Shown in pieces: positions 17,043 to 26,041 of a stretch of DNA of 53,549 nucleotides. Made by a program: the position numbers and the translations under genes. Every line of letters begins with the position of its first letter. Position 1 is the first letter of the stretch. Origin of the DNA: Dysgonamonadaceae bacterium (lineage in GTDB: Bacteria > Bacteroidota > Bacteroidia > Bacteroidales > Azobacteroidaceae); contig JAISUK010000072.1 of NCBI GenBank assembly GCA_031272075.1, positions 1 through 53,549 of the forward strand, written 5' to 3'. Under the pieces are notes generated by a model. It was given only the letters and a program-made list of their open reading frames with translations. It was not told the origin of the DNA and searched no databases.

Positions 17043-18064
17043 GCAGGACAGCAATCTCGACTTTAGGAGAATTTGGATTGATTCGGCACTTGACGGAAAA
17101 AATCCTGCTGTGCAATCCCGAAAGCCTGAAAGGCGTAGGAGATGATGCCGCCGTTTTGAGTTACTGCGACAAGCAGGTGCTGGTCACCACCGATTTGTTG
17201 CTCGAAGGGATTCACTTTGACCTGACGTATGTCCCGATGAAACATTTGGGATACAAGTCGGCAACCGTAAATTTCTCCGATATTTATGCCATGAACGGGC
17301 AACCGAAACAAATCACGGTATCTTTGGGCATCTCCAAACGCTTTTCCATCGAAGAACTCGAAGAACTGTATGCAGGATTGGCGCTGGCTTGCAGCATCTA
17401 CAATGTTGACATTGTCGGCGGAGACACCTCTTCCTCCCTCACAGGGTTGTGCATCAGCATCACGTGCATCGGCGAAGGAGAGAAAGAAAAAATTGTATAC
17501 CGAAGCGGCGCCCGGAATACCGACCTCATCTGTGTTTCCGGCGATCTGGGCGCTGCATACATGGGTCTGCAACTGCTGGAGCGGGAAAAAACAATCTTCC
17601 GGGGAGAAAAAGATTTCAAACCCGATTTTTCGGGAAAAGAATACCTGTTGGAACGCCAGCTGAAACCCGAAGCCAGGAAAGATGTGGTGCAACACCTGGC
17701 AAAAGCAGGCATCGTACCGACTTCGATGATTGATATTTCCGACGGGCTCTCTTCCGAACTGCTGCATATCTGCCACGAGAGCAATGTGGGATGTGTGGTC
17801 TACGAAGACCGGATTCCAATCGACTACCAGACGGCCGTCATGTCCGAACAGTTCAATATGAACCTGACAACGGTGGCGATGAATGGAGGTGAAGATTACG
17901 AACTGCTTTTTACGGTGCCCGTTGCGTTACACGACCAAATTGCAGCCATCGAAAGCGTCAAAGTCATCGGTTACATCTGCGACAAGTCGTTGGGTTCGAA
18001 TCTCGTGACCCGCGACGGCACGGAACTCCCGCTGAAAGCGCAGGGATGGAATTCGCTTGCTTGA
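17039..18064 (+). CDS. thiL: thiamine-monophosphate kinase
   Basis: ThiL phosphorylates thiamine monophosphate to the active diphosphate. The 341-residue product shows the PurM/ThiL-like fold markers: N-terminal GVGDDAAVL for Mg-ATP binding, VTTDLLLEGIHFDL, the VNFSDIYAMNG segment, DIVGGDTSS, and DISDGLSSEL followed by MNGGEDYELLF. The length is normal. It starts by ATGA overlap with the phosphorylase gene and is the last gene of the run that includes lpxK. The downstream neighbour is convergent. Confidence 0.95.
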   Translation: MSRTAISTLGEFGLIRHLTEKILLCNPESLKGVGDDAAVLSYCDKQVLVTTDLLLEGIHFDLTYVPMKHLGYKSATVNFSDIYAMNGQPKQITVSLGISKRFSIEELEELYAGLALACSIYNVDIVGGDTSSSLTGLCISITCIGEGEKEKIVYRSGARNTDLICVSGDLGAAYMGLQLLEREKTIFRGEKDFKPDFSGKEYLLERQLKPEARKDVVQHLAKAGIVPTSMIDISDGLSSELLHICHESNVGCVVYEDRIPIDYQTAVMSEQFNMNLTTVAMNGGEDYELLFTVPVALHDQIAAIESVKVIGYICDKSLGSNLVTRDGTELPLKAQGWNSLA

Positions 18065-18098
18065 GTTCTGCAAACGCTTCTCCACCTGGAGGTTTTCA

Positions 18099-21000
18099 TC
18101 ACGCCGGTTTCATGATTTCCTTCACCATTTTATCTATCTCTTTCAACTCATTGGCCAAATGTGTTTTGATTTCAAATCGCACTTTCCCCAATTTATGAGC
18201 CGTCAGATGATGCGGATAGCTGTTTTGTTCCATAAATGCTTTTGCTTTTGCATGACACAATTTTCCCAACTCGGCCAGTTGGCGATGTTGTCGGTCGGAA
18301 GCCGTATATTTCGGGAAATAAATATCAAGGATTTTTTTTATGAATATCTCGCGGACCGAACAAGCCCCTTGTTTGAAAATCCTTGATCAACTCGTTTGGA
18401 ATGGAAGAATTAAGCACTGCCGACAGATAGAACGCTTCCGATTCATCGTCGGTATAAAATACATACGTTTTGCTTTCAACAATAAATTCCAAATCGAGTG
18501 TTTGCCTGTCGAACACCAACGCATTGGCGTCTTTCGCCGAAGCATTATACAGCACCAGATAACGCATATTCAGGTTTTGATCGGTTAATCCGCGTTGATA
18601 ATTCAATCTGTCGGTGTTCAGCATATTTTTGGACTTATCTGTTTTACTATGATCCCACATTGTTTCTGCATTGGCAAACCATTGCCATGCTTTGAGTTCT
18701 CCTTCATTCATCAATTGCGTTGCAGTGAACAGTCTGATCCGCTTTAGTCCGTCCGCTTCCTTCTCGATCGTAATGGGCAAAGTGATCCACGCAGGATGAT
18801 ACAGATGAAACGGTAAAATGGATTTGGAAATGGCTGTGCGGAAAATGAATTTGCTCTCCACCCGTCCTGTCAACTTCATATTCCACGGTGCTTTGGCATC
18901 CGGCAGAATATCGGCTGACGTCCGGATGTTGATTATCCGGTCGACAAAATCATCAGGCATTTCCTGATTTAGATCCACAAAATAGAACGCCCGCGGAACG
19001 ATGGTTGCTCCTTGCTTAAAAAGTAATTTGTAGGGGTTAACCCCGGTTTTCGTCGTGTTTTTCGTCGTTGAAAAAGCCGTCGTTCTCCCCTGCGTTTTTA
19101 AATGCCAGGTAACCGGAGTTTCGGTTAAATGTGTTTCGGCAATATCATAATGACAGTTATGGGCCGGAAGCCGTCCCGAAAATTGTTTCCCTGCAATGGC
19201 TGATACCTTATTATTGTCGTTCCCATTGCCATTGCCGTTCTTTCCTCCGTTTTTCTTCTCGGCAAAAAACACACAACTCGGAATATTAAATAGCGGATGC
19301 ACTTTGTTCATATCCCAGATTTCAGTGATTTTAAACCCTTTGGAATCTCCGCTGCGCGTGCGGTCATGCTGGTCGCCATTGAAAAACGAACGGGGCAAGA
19401 CAAAGGCAAGGCGTCCGCCTGACTTCAGGAAATAACTGCTGCAATGCGCTAAAAAAATCGCGGCGATTTCCAAATGAGGAAAATTTTGCTGTCGTGTCGG
19501 CTTTATGTTATAACGCTCTGCCAGCGTGTTCAGAACATCCTGATAATCTTTATTGTTGATGGAACTGTAGGTAAACCAGGGCGGATTCCCAACTACAAAA
19601 TCGAAATATTCATATAGAAAATAGGGCTTATACTGATTGGAGATGATAAACTTCCAGATGCTGTCGCGTTTTTGTTCTTTGGCTTTCTTAAATCCTTTAT
19701 AAATATTATAATAGCTCTCGGCTAGCGAATCGTTGATATGGGGAAGCTGTTTCCGTAAAATCGTCATATATTCTTTCATGGTAATGGGGTTCCCTTTCAG
19801 GCCATTGGCTGAGAGTTCATCACTGATTTCCAGAATGTGATTAAATTCATTTACATTATTTAGAATCAGCGAATTGATTTTATACTTTTCTTTATCAATC
19901 GGCATGTCAAACTCTTCGCCGAATAACGTATTCTCATTGATTGGCGAATAGAGTGTGTTTGCAAGCAACACATTCAAACGGATCGGATGTCGCGCTTTGG
20001 TAATATCTTTTCCCAATGCGAGTAAAATGGTGGTTTTCGCAATCTGGACGGACAGCGGATGAATGTCGATGCCATAGATTTGCTTGTTGATTTCTTCTGC
20101 TGTTTTCTCCGGATTTTGCTGTTTAATTCTCCGAATAGCAGCGCGGAGAAATGAGCCGCTGCCGCAAGAAGGGTCAAGCATTTTCTTGCAGTTTCCCGTA
20201 TCAAACTCGCTGACAATCCGCTCGCAAAGCCATTCGGGCGTGTAATATTCGCCCAGCTGGTGGCGCGTGTCGAGATCGATGAGTTCCTGGTATACGCCTT
20301 TGAGGACATCTTCGCTCACATCCCGAAAATCAAAGGACGAGAGTTCCTGAGCAACCAGCCTGAAAACCTTTTTGAGTTTGGGAAAATTCCGACTGTGGCT
20401 TACCCAATGGAAAAAATCATTATCAACAAAATTTGAAATATTATATTTGTGAAAAATACTGCCATTCAATATATTAAGCATTTCCTCATCGTCAAGATAG
20501 TCATCGTTTGAGATGATGGAATAGGCCAAAATCTTTGCAAAAACACTCAAATAGGTATGAATCAGAAACGTATCCTCGCGGCGGTCAAACCGACCATAAG
20601 CGATACTTAAAAAACGGTGCCATTGCTCATGCGAAACCTGTATTTCTCCGTATTTTTTTGCATCATTATACCATTTGTTCAATTCACGGAACGATTCGAT
20701 GAAAATCGCACTTTGAAATCCGAAGGCTTCTTCCACCGTCTTCAGCGTCGCTTTTTGCTTGCTTTCTCGAAACAGGAACCGGTCGAGCCAGTAATAAAAA
20801 TCCTCTGCATTACTTTCTGTCAGCGAGAATGAAAAAGTCGTTTCATTGAGTAGCAGTTCGTGCTCCTGCATGGTTTCAAGACGGTCGATACACGAAATGT
20901 CTGGCACCAAAATTTTCCAATCAATAAAATCAGAAGCAATCAATGTAAAATCAAATCCGCTGCCCGAACGCATCTTGCCCAACAGATAACCGGCCAGCTG

Positions 21001-21288
21001 TTCCTTGGCATGCCCATAGCTGGCGCGCAAGTCATTTTCAAACTCGATAATAATATTGTTGAAAAGCGTATCTGCATTGCCTTTATGAAGCCTGTCCTTG
21101 CGGGGTATATTCAGCACCGTAGCTTCAGCGCCAAGCGTCATCCTGTCAATGATTGCCTGAATCGCGGAATTGCCGTAATAAAGTCTGTTGAGCAGGTCTT
21201 TAAACGCCTATTTCTTAGTCAGTTCTTTATTGGCAGAACGAACTTTTTGATAATATTGTTGAATAAGTTGGATTTTATCTTCCATCAT
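18099..21288 (-). pseudogene. type IIG-like N6-adenine DNA methyltransferase/restriction gene, broken
   Basis: The gene would encode about 1,060 residues but has two lesions. Translation from the ATG at 21288 runs 26 codons (MMEDKIQLIQQYYQKVRSAN and on), meets an in-frame TAG at 21208-21210, then resumes as AFKDLLNRLYYGNSAIQAII into a 938-codon frame. That frame ends early at 18325 because an A8 run (T8 at 18332-18339) is one base too long. With A7 it reads on as RDIHKKILDIYFPKY and about 70 more residues to 18099. Motifs between the lesions are intact: a possible nuclease segment (IIIEFENDL), motif X QLGEYYTPEWL, motif I DPSCGSGSFLRAA, GIDIHPLSVQIAKT and catalytic NPPW. No separate specificity or restriction gene lies nearby. 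A promoter box survives upstream. Reinitiation at ATG 21141 could give a truncated product. Confidence 0.88.
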
Positions 21289-21306
21289 GGATGTCAAATA
21301 TTACTC

Positions 21307-21314
21307 CAAAGGTA
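21307..21314 (-). promoter_or_regulatory. putative -7 box of the methyltransferase pseudogene
   Basis: The minus-strand octamer TACCTTTG fits TAnnTTTG and lies 19 nt from the predicted start codon, so the gene may still be transcribed. Confidence 0.5.
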
Positions 21315-21408
21315 AAAATATTTTCCGGAACTTTGAGAGATCCTGCAGGTTTTTCGTCTTGAAAAACGAGAAATGTCAAAACAGCGCAAAAAAAAATTTG
21401 CATAAAAA

Positions 21409-21439
21409 TTTGCATTCTAAAAAATAATTACTACCTTTA
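21409..21439 (+). promoter_or_regulatory. trp operon promoter
   Basis: TTTG (21409-21412), 19 nt, then TACCTTTA (21432-21439) match the Bacteroidetes promoter apart from the last base. Transcription would start near 21446, just before the leader peptide. AAATTTGCAT is repeated 12 nt apart (21394-21403 and 21406-21415), overlapping the -33 element, and could be a regulator site. Confidence 0.65.
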
Positions 21440-21460
21440 CCGACGAATATAGATCAAAAT

Positions 21461-21538
21461 ATGAGACATATTACGGTAAATACCCTGTATTGGTGGCGCT
21501 TACAATTTTCAAATGTGAGTGCGGCGCTTTTATTGTAG
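21461..21538 (+). CDS. trpL: trp operon leader peptide with tandem Trp codons
   Basis: A 25-codon ORF starting MRHITVNTLYWWRLQ has two adjacent TGG codons at 21491-21496 and ends TAG at 21536-21538. It lies between the promoter and a strong terminator ahead of trpB, the layout of a classical attenuator. A ribosome short of charged tRNA-Trp would stall on the two TGG codons and leave the following segment free to form the antiterminator. Weinberg and colleagues described a Trp-leader motif (Bacteroid-trp) in this phylum, which this probably represents. Confidence 0.88.
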   Translation: MRHITVNTLYWWRLQFSNVSAALLL

Positions 21539-21586
21539 ATTTTTTGAGAAGTAATTATATATATGAAAGGTCTGTTGTAACTCACA
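21514..21586 (+). promoter_or_regulatory. trp antiterminator pairing
   Basis: TGTGAGT (21514-21520), inside the last third of the leader ORF, is perfectly complementary to ACTCACA (21580-21586), which forms the terminator loop and the base of its right arm. When the ribosome halts at 21491-21496 this 7-bp pairing is possible and excludes the terminator. When the ribosome reaches the stop codon at 21536 it covers TGTGAGT and the terminator forms. Confidence 0.8.
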
Positions 21587-21604
21587 ACAGGCCTTTTTTT
21601 ATTT
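21566..21604 (+). terminator. trp attenuator terminator
   Basis: A 13-bp stem, AAAGGTCTGTTGT (21566-21578) with ACAACAGGCCTTT (21584-21596, one G-U pair), closes the loop AACTC and is followed by a run of T. It lies 15 nt before the trpB start codon and is the default stop when Trp is plentiful. Confidence 0.92.
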
Positions 21605-21618
21605 TATACATTAAAAAT

Positions 21619-22836
21619 ATGAAGACATATCAAGTAGATGAAAACGGTTATTATGGGATTTTCGGCGGAGCCTATATCCCTGAAATTTTGTATTCCAGCG
21701 TAGAAAAACTGAAAAATGCCTACCTGGAGATCCTGAATGAACCTGCTTTTCAAAAGGAATTTCACGACCTGCTTCACAACTATGCGGGTCGTCCGAGTCC
21801 TTTGTATCTTGCCCGACGACTTTCGGAAAAATACCGATGCAAGATCTACCTGAAACGGGAGGACTTGAATCATACGGGATCGCACAAAATCAATAACGCC
21901 ATCGGACAGATATTGCTTGCGAAAAAGATGGGCAAGACGCGTATCATTGCCGAAACCGGGGCCGGCCAGCATGGAGTCGCTTCCGCTACGGTCTGTGCAT
22001 TGATGAATATGCAATGTATCGTGTATATGGGCGCTACCGACGTCGAACGGCAACAACTCAATGTCCGCAAGATGAAAATGCTCGGAGCGGAAGTGGTTCC
22101 GGTCACCAGCGGAAACATGACACTCAAGGATGCTGCCAACGAAGCCATCAGGGATTGGTGCTGCAATCCTTCCACCACGCATTATATCATTGGTTCGACC
22201 GTCGGGCCGCACCCGTATCCCGACTTGGTGGCGCGACTGCAATCCATCATCAGCAAGGAAATCATGACTCAGTTGCAAGAAAAAGAAAACAGGAACTATC
22301 CCGACTATTTGCTGGCATGCATCGGCGGCGGAAGCAATGCTGCCGGCACCATCTTCCAATATGTCGACGACGACCGTGTCAAAATCATACTGGCGGAAGC
22401 TGCCGGCCACGGGATCGATTCCGGATTGTCGGCCGCAACTATCCATTTAGGCACCGTCGGCATCATCCATGGGAGCAAAACGCTCTTGATGCAAACTGCC
22501 GACGGACAGATAGAAGAACCCTACTCCATCTCCGCCGGACTCGATTATCCGGGAATCGGACCTTTGCATGCCAATATGGCAAAACAGGGACGCTCCGAAG
22601 TGCTGGCCATCACGGATGAGGAAGCGGTTGCCGCAGCGATGCAACTGACTCGAATGGAAGGAATCATACCTGCTTTGGAATCGGCGCATGCGCTGGCGAT
22701 CTTCGACCGGAAGCAATTCCGTCCGGAGGATGTCGTTGTGCTATGTCTTTCGGGAAGAGGGGATAAAGACATGGATACCTACATAAAAATGGAAGAAGAA
22801 AAAAAAACAATAATTTCTAATCGTAAATCAATATGA
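21619..22836 (+). CDS. trpB: tryptophan synthase beta chain
   Basis: TrpB condenses indole with serine. The 405-residue product begins MKTYQVDENGYYGIFGGAYI. It carries the PLP lysine K90 in HTGSHKINNA, GAGQHGVA, the IGGGSNAAGT phosphate-binding loop and the C-terminal LSGRGDKD. The frame is open for 43 codons further upstream, but those lie over the attenuator, so ATG 21619 is the start. It is the first structural gene of the operon, away from trpA at the far end, as in many Bacteroidetes. Its 3' end overlaps trpE by 4 bp. Confidence 0.97.
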   Translation: MKTYQVDENGYYGIFGGAYIPEILYSSVEKLKNAYLEILNEPAFQKEFHDLLHNYAGRPSPLYLARRLSEKYRCKIYLKREDLNHTGSHKINNAIGQILLAKKMGKTRIIAETGAGQHGVASATVCALMNMQCIVYMGATDVERQQLNVRKMKMLGAEVVPVTSGNMTLKDAANEAIRDWCCNPSTTHYIIGSTVGPHPYPDLVARLQSIISKEIMTQLQEKENRNYPDYLLACIGGGSNAAGTIFQYVDDDRVKIILAEAAGHGIDSGLSAATIHLGTVGIIHGSKTLLMQTADGQIEEPYSISAGLDYPGIGPLHANMAKQGRSEVLAITDEEAVAAAMQLTRMEGIIPALESAHALAIFDRKQFRPEDVVVLCLSGRGDKDMDTYIKMEEEKKTIISNRKSI

Positions 22837-24245
22837 GTAAACAAACTATTCACGTCGTCAGTAAGACGATCCTGGCTGACCTTCATACACCGGTCAGTAT
22901 CTACTTGAAAGTCAGGGATATCTATCCAAAATCGGTATTACTGGAAAGTTCCGATTCACATGGAAATGAAAACCCTTATTCATTTATCGGTGTTCATCCG
23001 ATTGCTTGTTTCAAAGTAGAAAACAACCTGATATCCGAGCAATTCCCGGATGGGAAAACCATCACCAAGGCATGGACAAAAGACAATTCTGTTGTCGAAG
23101 AACTGAACGATTTCCTCGGATCGTTCCAAATAGACAATCGCGATCAAACAGTCCGTTATAACGGCTTTTTCGGATATTCTACCTTCGATTCGGTACGGTA
23201 CTTCGAGGATGTAGAAACACGCAAACAGCCTACGCCTGCCTCGCAAATTCCTGAAATCATGTACCTGTTTTACCGCTTTATTATTGTCGTCAACCATTTT
23301 AAAAACGAACTGACCATCATCGAAAATCTGACTGAAGGCCAAGAAAGCAAAATGCAAGACATGATCACATTGCTCGAAAACAGGAATTATGCTTCCTACA
23401 ATTTCGCCACAAACGGCGACGAACAGTCCATGATCACCGACCAGGATTATCTGGACATGGTGAATCAGGGCATCGCGCATTGTCAACGGGGAGATGTGTT
23501 CCAGATTGTACTTTCTCGCTGCTATACGCAACCCTTCATCGGCGACGATTTCAAAGTTTACCGCTCGCTGCGTTCCATCAATCCTTCCCCTTACCTGTTT
23601 TATTTTGATTTCGGTTCTTTCAAAATTTTCGGTTCTTCGCCGGAAACACATTGCAATGTCTCAAAAAATAGCGCGTATATCGATCCGATCGCCGGCACTT
23701 TCCAACGTACAGGCGACGACGAAAAGGATAAAAAGCTGGCAGAAGCCCTGTTGAACGACCCGAAAGAAAACGCGGAACACGTGATGCTGGTCGATCTGGC
23801 CCGTAACGACCTGAGCCGGAATACATCTCAGGTCAAAGTGGAATTTTTCAAAGAAGTACAATACTATTCGCATGTCATCCACCTGGTTTCCAGGGTGTCG
23901 GGTGTCGTTGCTCCCAACACCAACACCATCAAGGTGTTTGCGGATACATTTCCCGCCGGCACACTCACCGGAGCGCCCAAAATCCGCGCCATTCAACTCA
24001 TCCAGGCGATTGAGCGACACGACCGCGGCGCTTATGGCGGATGTATCGGTTATATCGGATTGGACGGCGCTATCAATCATGCGATTACAATCCGTTCTTT
24101 CGTAAGCAAGAACAATATGCTTTATTACCAGGCAGGCGCCGGAATCGTCTCTCAATCCAAAGACCGTCTGGAACTGCAAGAGGTGAAAAATAAACTGGGC
24201 GCATTGAAAAATGCCATTCTGATGGCGGAAGAAATCAAAAACTAG
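22833..24245 (+). CDS. trpE: anthranilate synthase component I
   Basis: TrpE converts chorismate to anthranilate using ammonia from TrpG. The 470-residue product has the N-terminal half carrying the feedback-site region (LLESSD near residue 33) and the chorismate-binding C-terminal half: FQIVLSRCY, SPETH, IDPIAGTFQRTG, LVDLARNDL, FPAGTLTGAPK and YQAGAGIVSQS. PIAGT is the canonical active-site segment. It overlaps trpB by ATGA and precedes trpG by 30 bp. The length is slightly below that of enterobacterial TrpE. Confidence 0.96.
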   Translation: MSKQTIHVVSKTILADLHTPVSIYLKVRDIYPKSVLLESSDSHGNENPYSFIGVHPIACFKVENNLISEQFPDGKTITKAWTKDNSVVEELNDFLGSFQIDNRDQTVRYNGFFGYSTFDSVRYFEDVETRKQPTPASQIPEIMYLFYRFIIVVNHFKNELTIIENLTEGQESKMQDMITLLENRNYASYNFATNGDEQSMITDQDYLDMVNQGIAHCQRGDVFQIVLSRCYTQPFIGDDFKVYRSLRSINPSPYLFYFDFGSFKIFGSSPETHCNVSKNSAYIDPIAGTFQRTGDDEKDKKLAEALLNDPKENAEHVMLVDLARNDLSRNTSQVKVEFFKEVQYYSHVIHLVSRVSGVVAPNTNTIKVFADTFPAGTLTGAPKIRAIQLIQAIERHDRGAYGGCIGYIGLDGAINHAITIRSFVSKNNMLYYQAGAGIVSQSKDRLELQEVKNKLGALKNAILMAEEIKN

Positions 24246-24275
24246 GAATCATCCCGATACACAAAAACAACGAGT

Positions 24276-24851
24276 ATGAAGATATTGGTATTTGACAACT
24301 ACGATTCGTTTACATACAATTTGGTCGAACTGATCAAGATGCTGGGATATGACGATATCGAAGTCCACCGAAACGACAAAATCCCTTTGGATCGGATCGC
24401 GCATTTCGATAAAATCATCCTGTCGCCAGGCCCCGGCATCCCTTCCGAGTCGGGATTGCTGCTTCCATTGATTCGTCATTACGCCCCGACGAAACACATA
24501 CTGGGGGTCTGCCTCGGCCACCAAGCCATTGCAGAATCCTTTGGAGCGAAGCTGATCAATCTGAGCCATGTATATCACGGAATCGCCACCCCGATCGGAA
24601 TCACCATCGGCAATCCGATCTTAAAAGGAATGCCTGAGATATTCCAGGCAGGGCGCTATCACTCGTGGATTGTCGACAAAGCCGGTTTTCCCCTGGTACT
24701 GGAAATAAACGCCATTGATCAGGACGGGAAAATCATGGCATTGCGACACCGGCAATACAATGTATATGGCGTGCAATTCCATCCGGAGTCCATACTGACG
24801 CCGTTGGGAAAGCATATCGTGAAAAACTTTTTAGAGTTGAAAGTGAATTAG
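24276..24851 (+). CDS. trpG: anthranilate synthase component II, glutamine amidotransferase
   Basis: The 191-residue class I amidotransferase has nucleophile Cys79 in GVCLGHQAIAESFGA, LSPGPGIPSESG, and the catalytic His-Glu pair in VQFHPESILT. It supplies ammonia to TrpE. There is no fused phosphoribosyltransferase domain; trpD is a separate gene 188 bp downstream. That gap is by far the widest in the operon and holds a trinucleotide repeat and copy B of the three-copy element. Confidence 0.95.
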   Translation: MKILVFDNYDSFTYNLVELIKMLGYDDIEVHRNDKIPLDRIAHFDKIILSPGPGIPSESGLLLPLIRHYAPTKHILGVCLGHQAIAESFGAKLINLSHVYHGIATPIGITIGNPILKGMPEIFQAGRYHSWIVDKAGFPLVLEINAIDQDGKIMALRHRQYNVYGVQFHPESILTPLGKHIVKNFLELKVN

Positions 24852-24905
24852 GAATTGTCAATTAATGAACAACACAACTTCATTTTCAACTTTCAATTAA
24901 AAATG

Positions 24906-24951
24906 ATAATAACAAATAATAACAAATAATAATAATAATAATAATAATAAT
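24906..24951 (+). repeat. AAT trinucleotide repeat between trpG and trpD
   Basis: The tract starts with two copies of AATAACA-type units and continues as at least eight perfect AAT units to the start of repeat copy B. Such a tract is prone to length change by slippage. It lies in the mid-operon gap, so length variants would alter spacing only. Confidence 0.8.
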
Positions 24952-25045
24952 GAAACGAGCATGATTTTCAAACATCCGTGTAGATGACAATAATGACATG
25001 CGAGTTCCATACGACCTTTTAAAAAAAATTTATTGACGTATGAAA
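24950..25045 (+). repeat. three-copy structured intergenic element, copy B (trpG-trpD)
   Basis: The copy begins ATGAAACGAGCATGATT and runs to the first codons of trpD. The inner hairpin is CATC / GATG with loop CGTGTA; the outer pairing is GCATG (24959-24963) with CATGC. From GATGACAATAATG to ACCTTTTAAAAA it is identical to copy C. TGAAA stands at both ends, 95 nt overall, the right one being part of the trpD start (ATGAAA). It lies inside the trp operon, after trpG, where no intergenic sequence is otherwise needed. Confidence 0.9.
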
Positions 25046-26038
25046 GAAATACTTTACCGTCTTTTTGAGCATCAATATTTGAGCAAAGACGAAGCAAAAA
25101 TGATTTTAACAAACATGGCTGAAGGGATGTATAACGACAGCCAGATAGCTGCATTTATTACCGTATATTTTATGCGGAATATCAGTATTGAAGAACTGTT
25201 GGGATTTCGGGAATCGCTGCTCGAAATGCGCGTGAATGTCGATGAATTGCGGGCATACAACCCCATCGACATCGTCGGAACCGGCGGGGACAATAAAAAC
25301 ACCTTTAACATCTCCACCGCCGCCTGTTTTGTGGTGGCGGGTGCAGGCTATAAAGTCGCCAAGCATGGGAATTACGGTGCGACCACCATCAGCGGCGCCT
25401 CGAATGTCATGGAAGAACAAGGCGTCAAGTTCACCAAAGACCTGGACGTACTGAAGCGCTCACTGGAAGAAACAAACATGGCTTACCTGCATGCGCCGTT
25501 CTTCAATCTGGCGTTGAAAACCGTAGCGCCAGTGCGCAAAGCATTGAATGTGAGGTCATTTTTTAATATCCTGGGGCCAATCGTCAATCCATTGATGCCC
25601 CGCCGACAGTTGTTGGGGGTCTATGATCTGAAGATGGCGCGACTGTACCATTATCTCTATCAGCAAAGCGATTGTGATTTTACGGTCGTCCATAGTCTCG
25701 ACGGCTACGACGAGATTTCGTTGACAGGCGATTTCAAGGTGATCAATGCGAAAGAAGAGATGATTTACAGTCCCGAAGACATCGGATTTCCTCGCAGCGA
25801 TAAATCCGAATTGAGCGGAGGAAGCACCATTGCCGAAGCAGCTCAAATTTTCCGCAATGTGCTTGACAACAAGGCTACTGCTGCGCAAATGAATACCGTG
25901 TTGGCCAATGCGGCTTTCGCTATCCGGATCTTTGAGCCCGATCTCTCCATCGCCGACTGCATTGCCATCGCGAAAGAATCGGTCGAATCGGGAAAAGCAA
26001 AAAAAACACTGGAACGCTTTGTTCAGATTAATTCATGA
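25040..26038 (+). CDS. trpD: anthranilate phosphoribosyltransferase
   Basis: TrpD transfers the phosphoribosyl group of PRPP to anthranilate. The 332-residue product has the glycine-rich loop VGTGGDNKNTFNIST, the KHGNYGATTISGASNV segment, NVRSFFNILGPIVNP and GYDEIS, all typical of TrpD. The start ATGAAAGAAATAC coincides with the right end of repeat copy B, as the rhaA start coincides with copy C. The next gene, trpC, begins 3 bp after its stop. Confidence 0.96.
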   Translation: MKEILYRLFEHQYLSKDEAKMILTNMAEGMYNDSQIAAFITVYFMRNISIEELLGFRESLLEMRVNVDELRAYNPIDIVGTGGDNKNTFNISTAACFVVAGAGYKVAKHGNYGATTISGASNVMEEQGVKFTKDLDVLKRSLEETNMAYLHAPFFNLALKTVAPVRKALNVRSFFNILGPIVNPLMPRRQLLGVYDLKMARLYHYLYQQSDCDFTVVHSLDGYDEISLTGDFKVINAKEEMIYSPEDIGFPRSDKSELSGGSTIAEAAQIFRNVLDNKATAAQMNTVLANAAFAIRIFEPDLSIADCIAIAKESVESGKAKKTLERFVQINS

Positions 26039-26041
26039 AAA

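Noticed and set aside
17990-18015. tRNA T-arm-like GGTTCGAATC string
   Set aside because: It lies in the thiL coding sequence with no acceptor or anticodon arms around it. No tRNA was found in the window.
21490-21618. 43-codon N-terminal extension of TrpB
   Set aside because: It runs over the leader peptide and attenuator stem; homologous TrpB proteins start at the MKTYQVDE segment.
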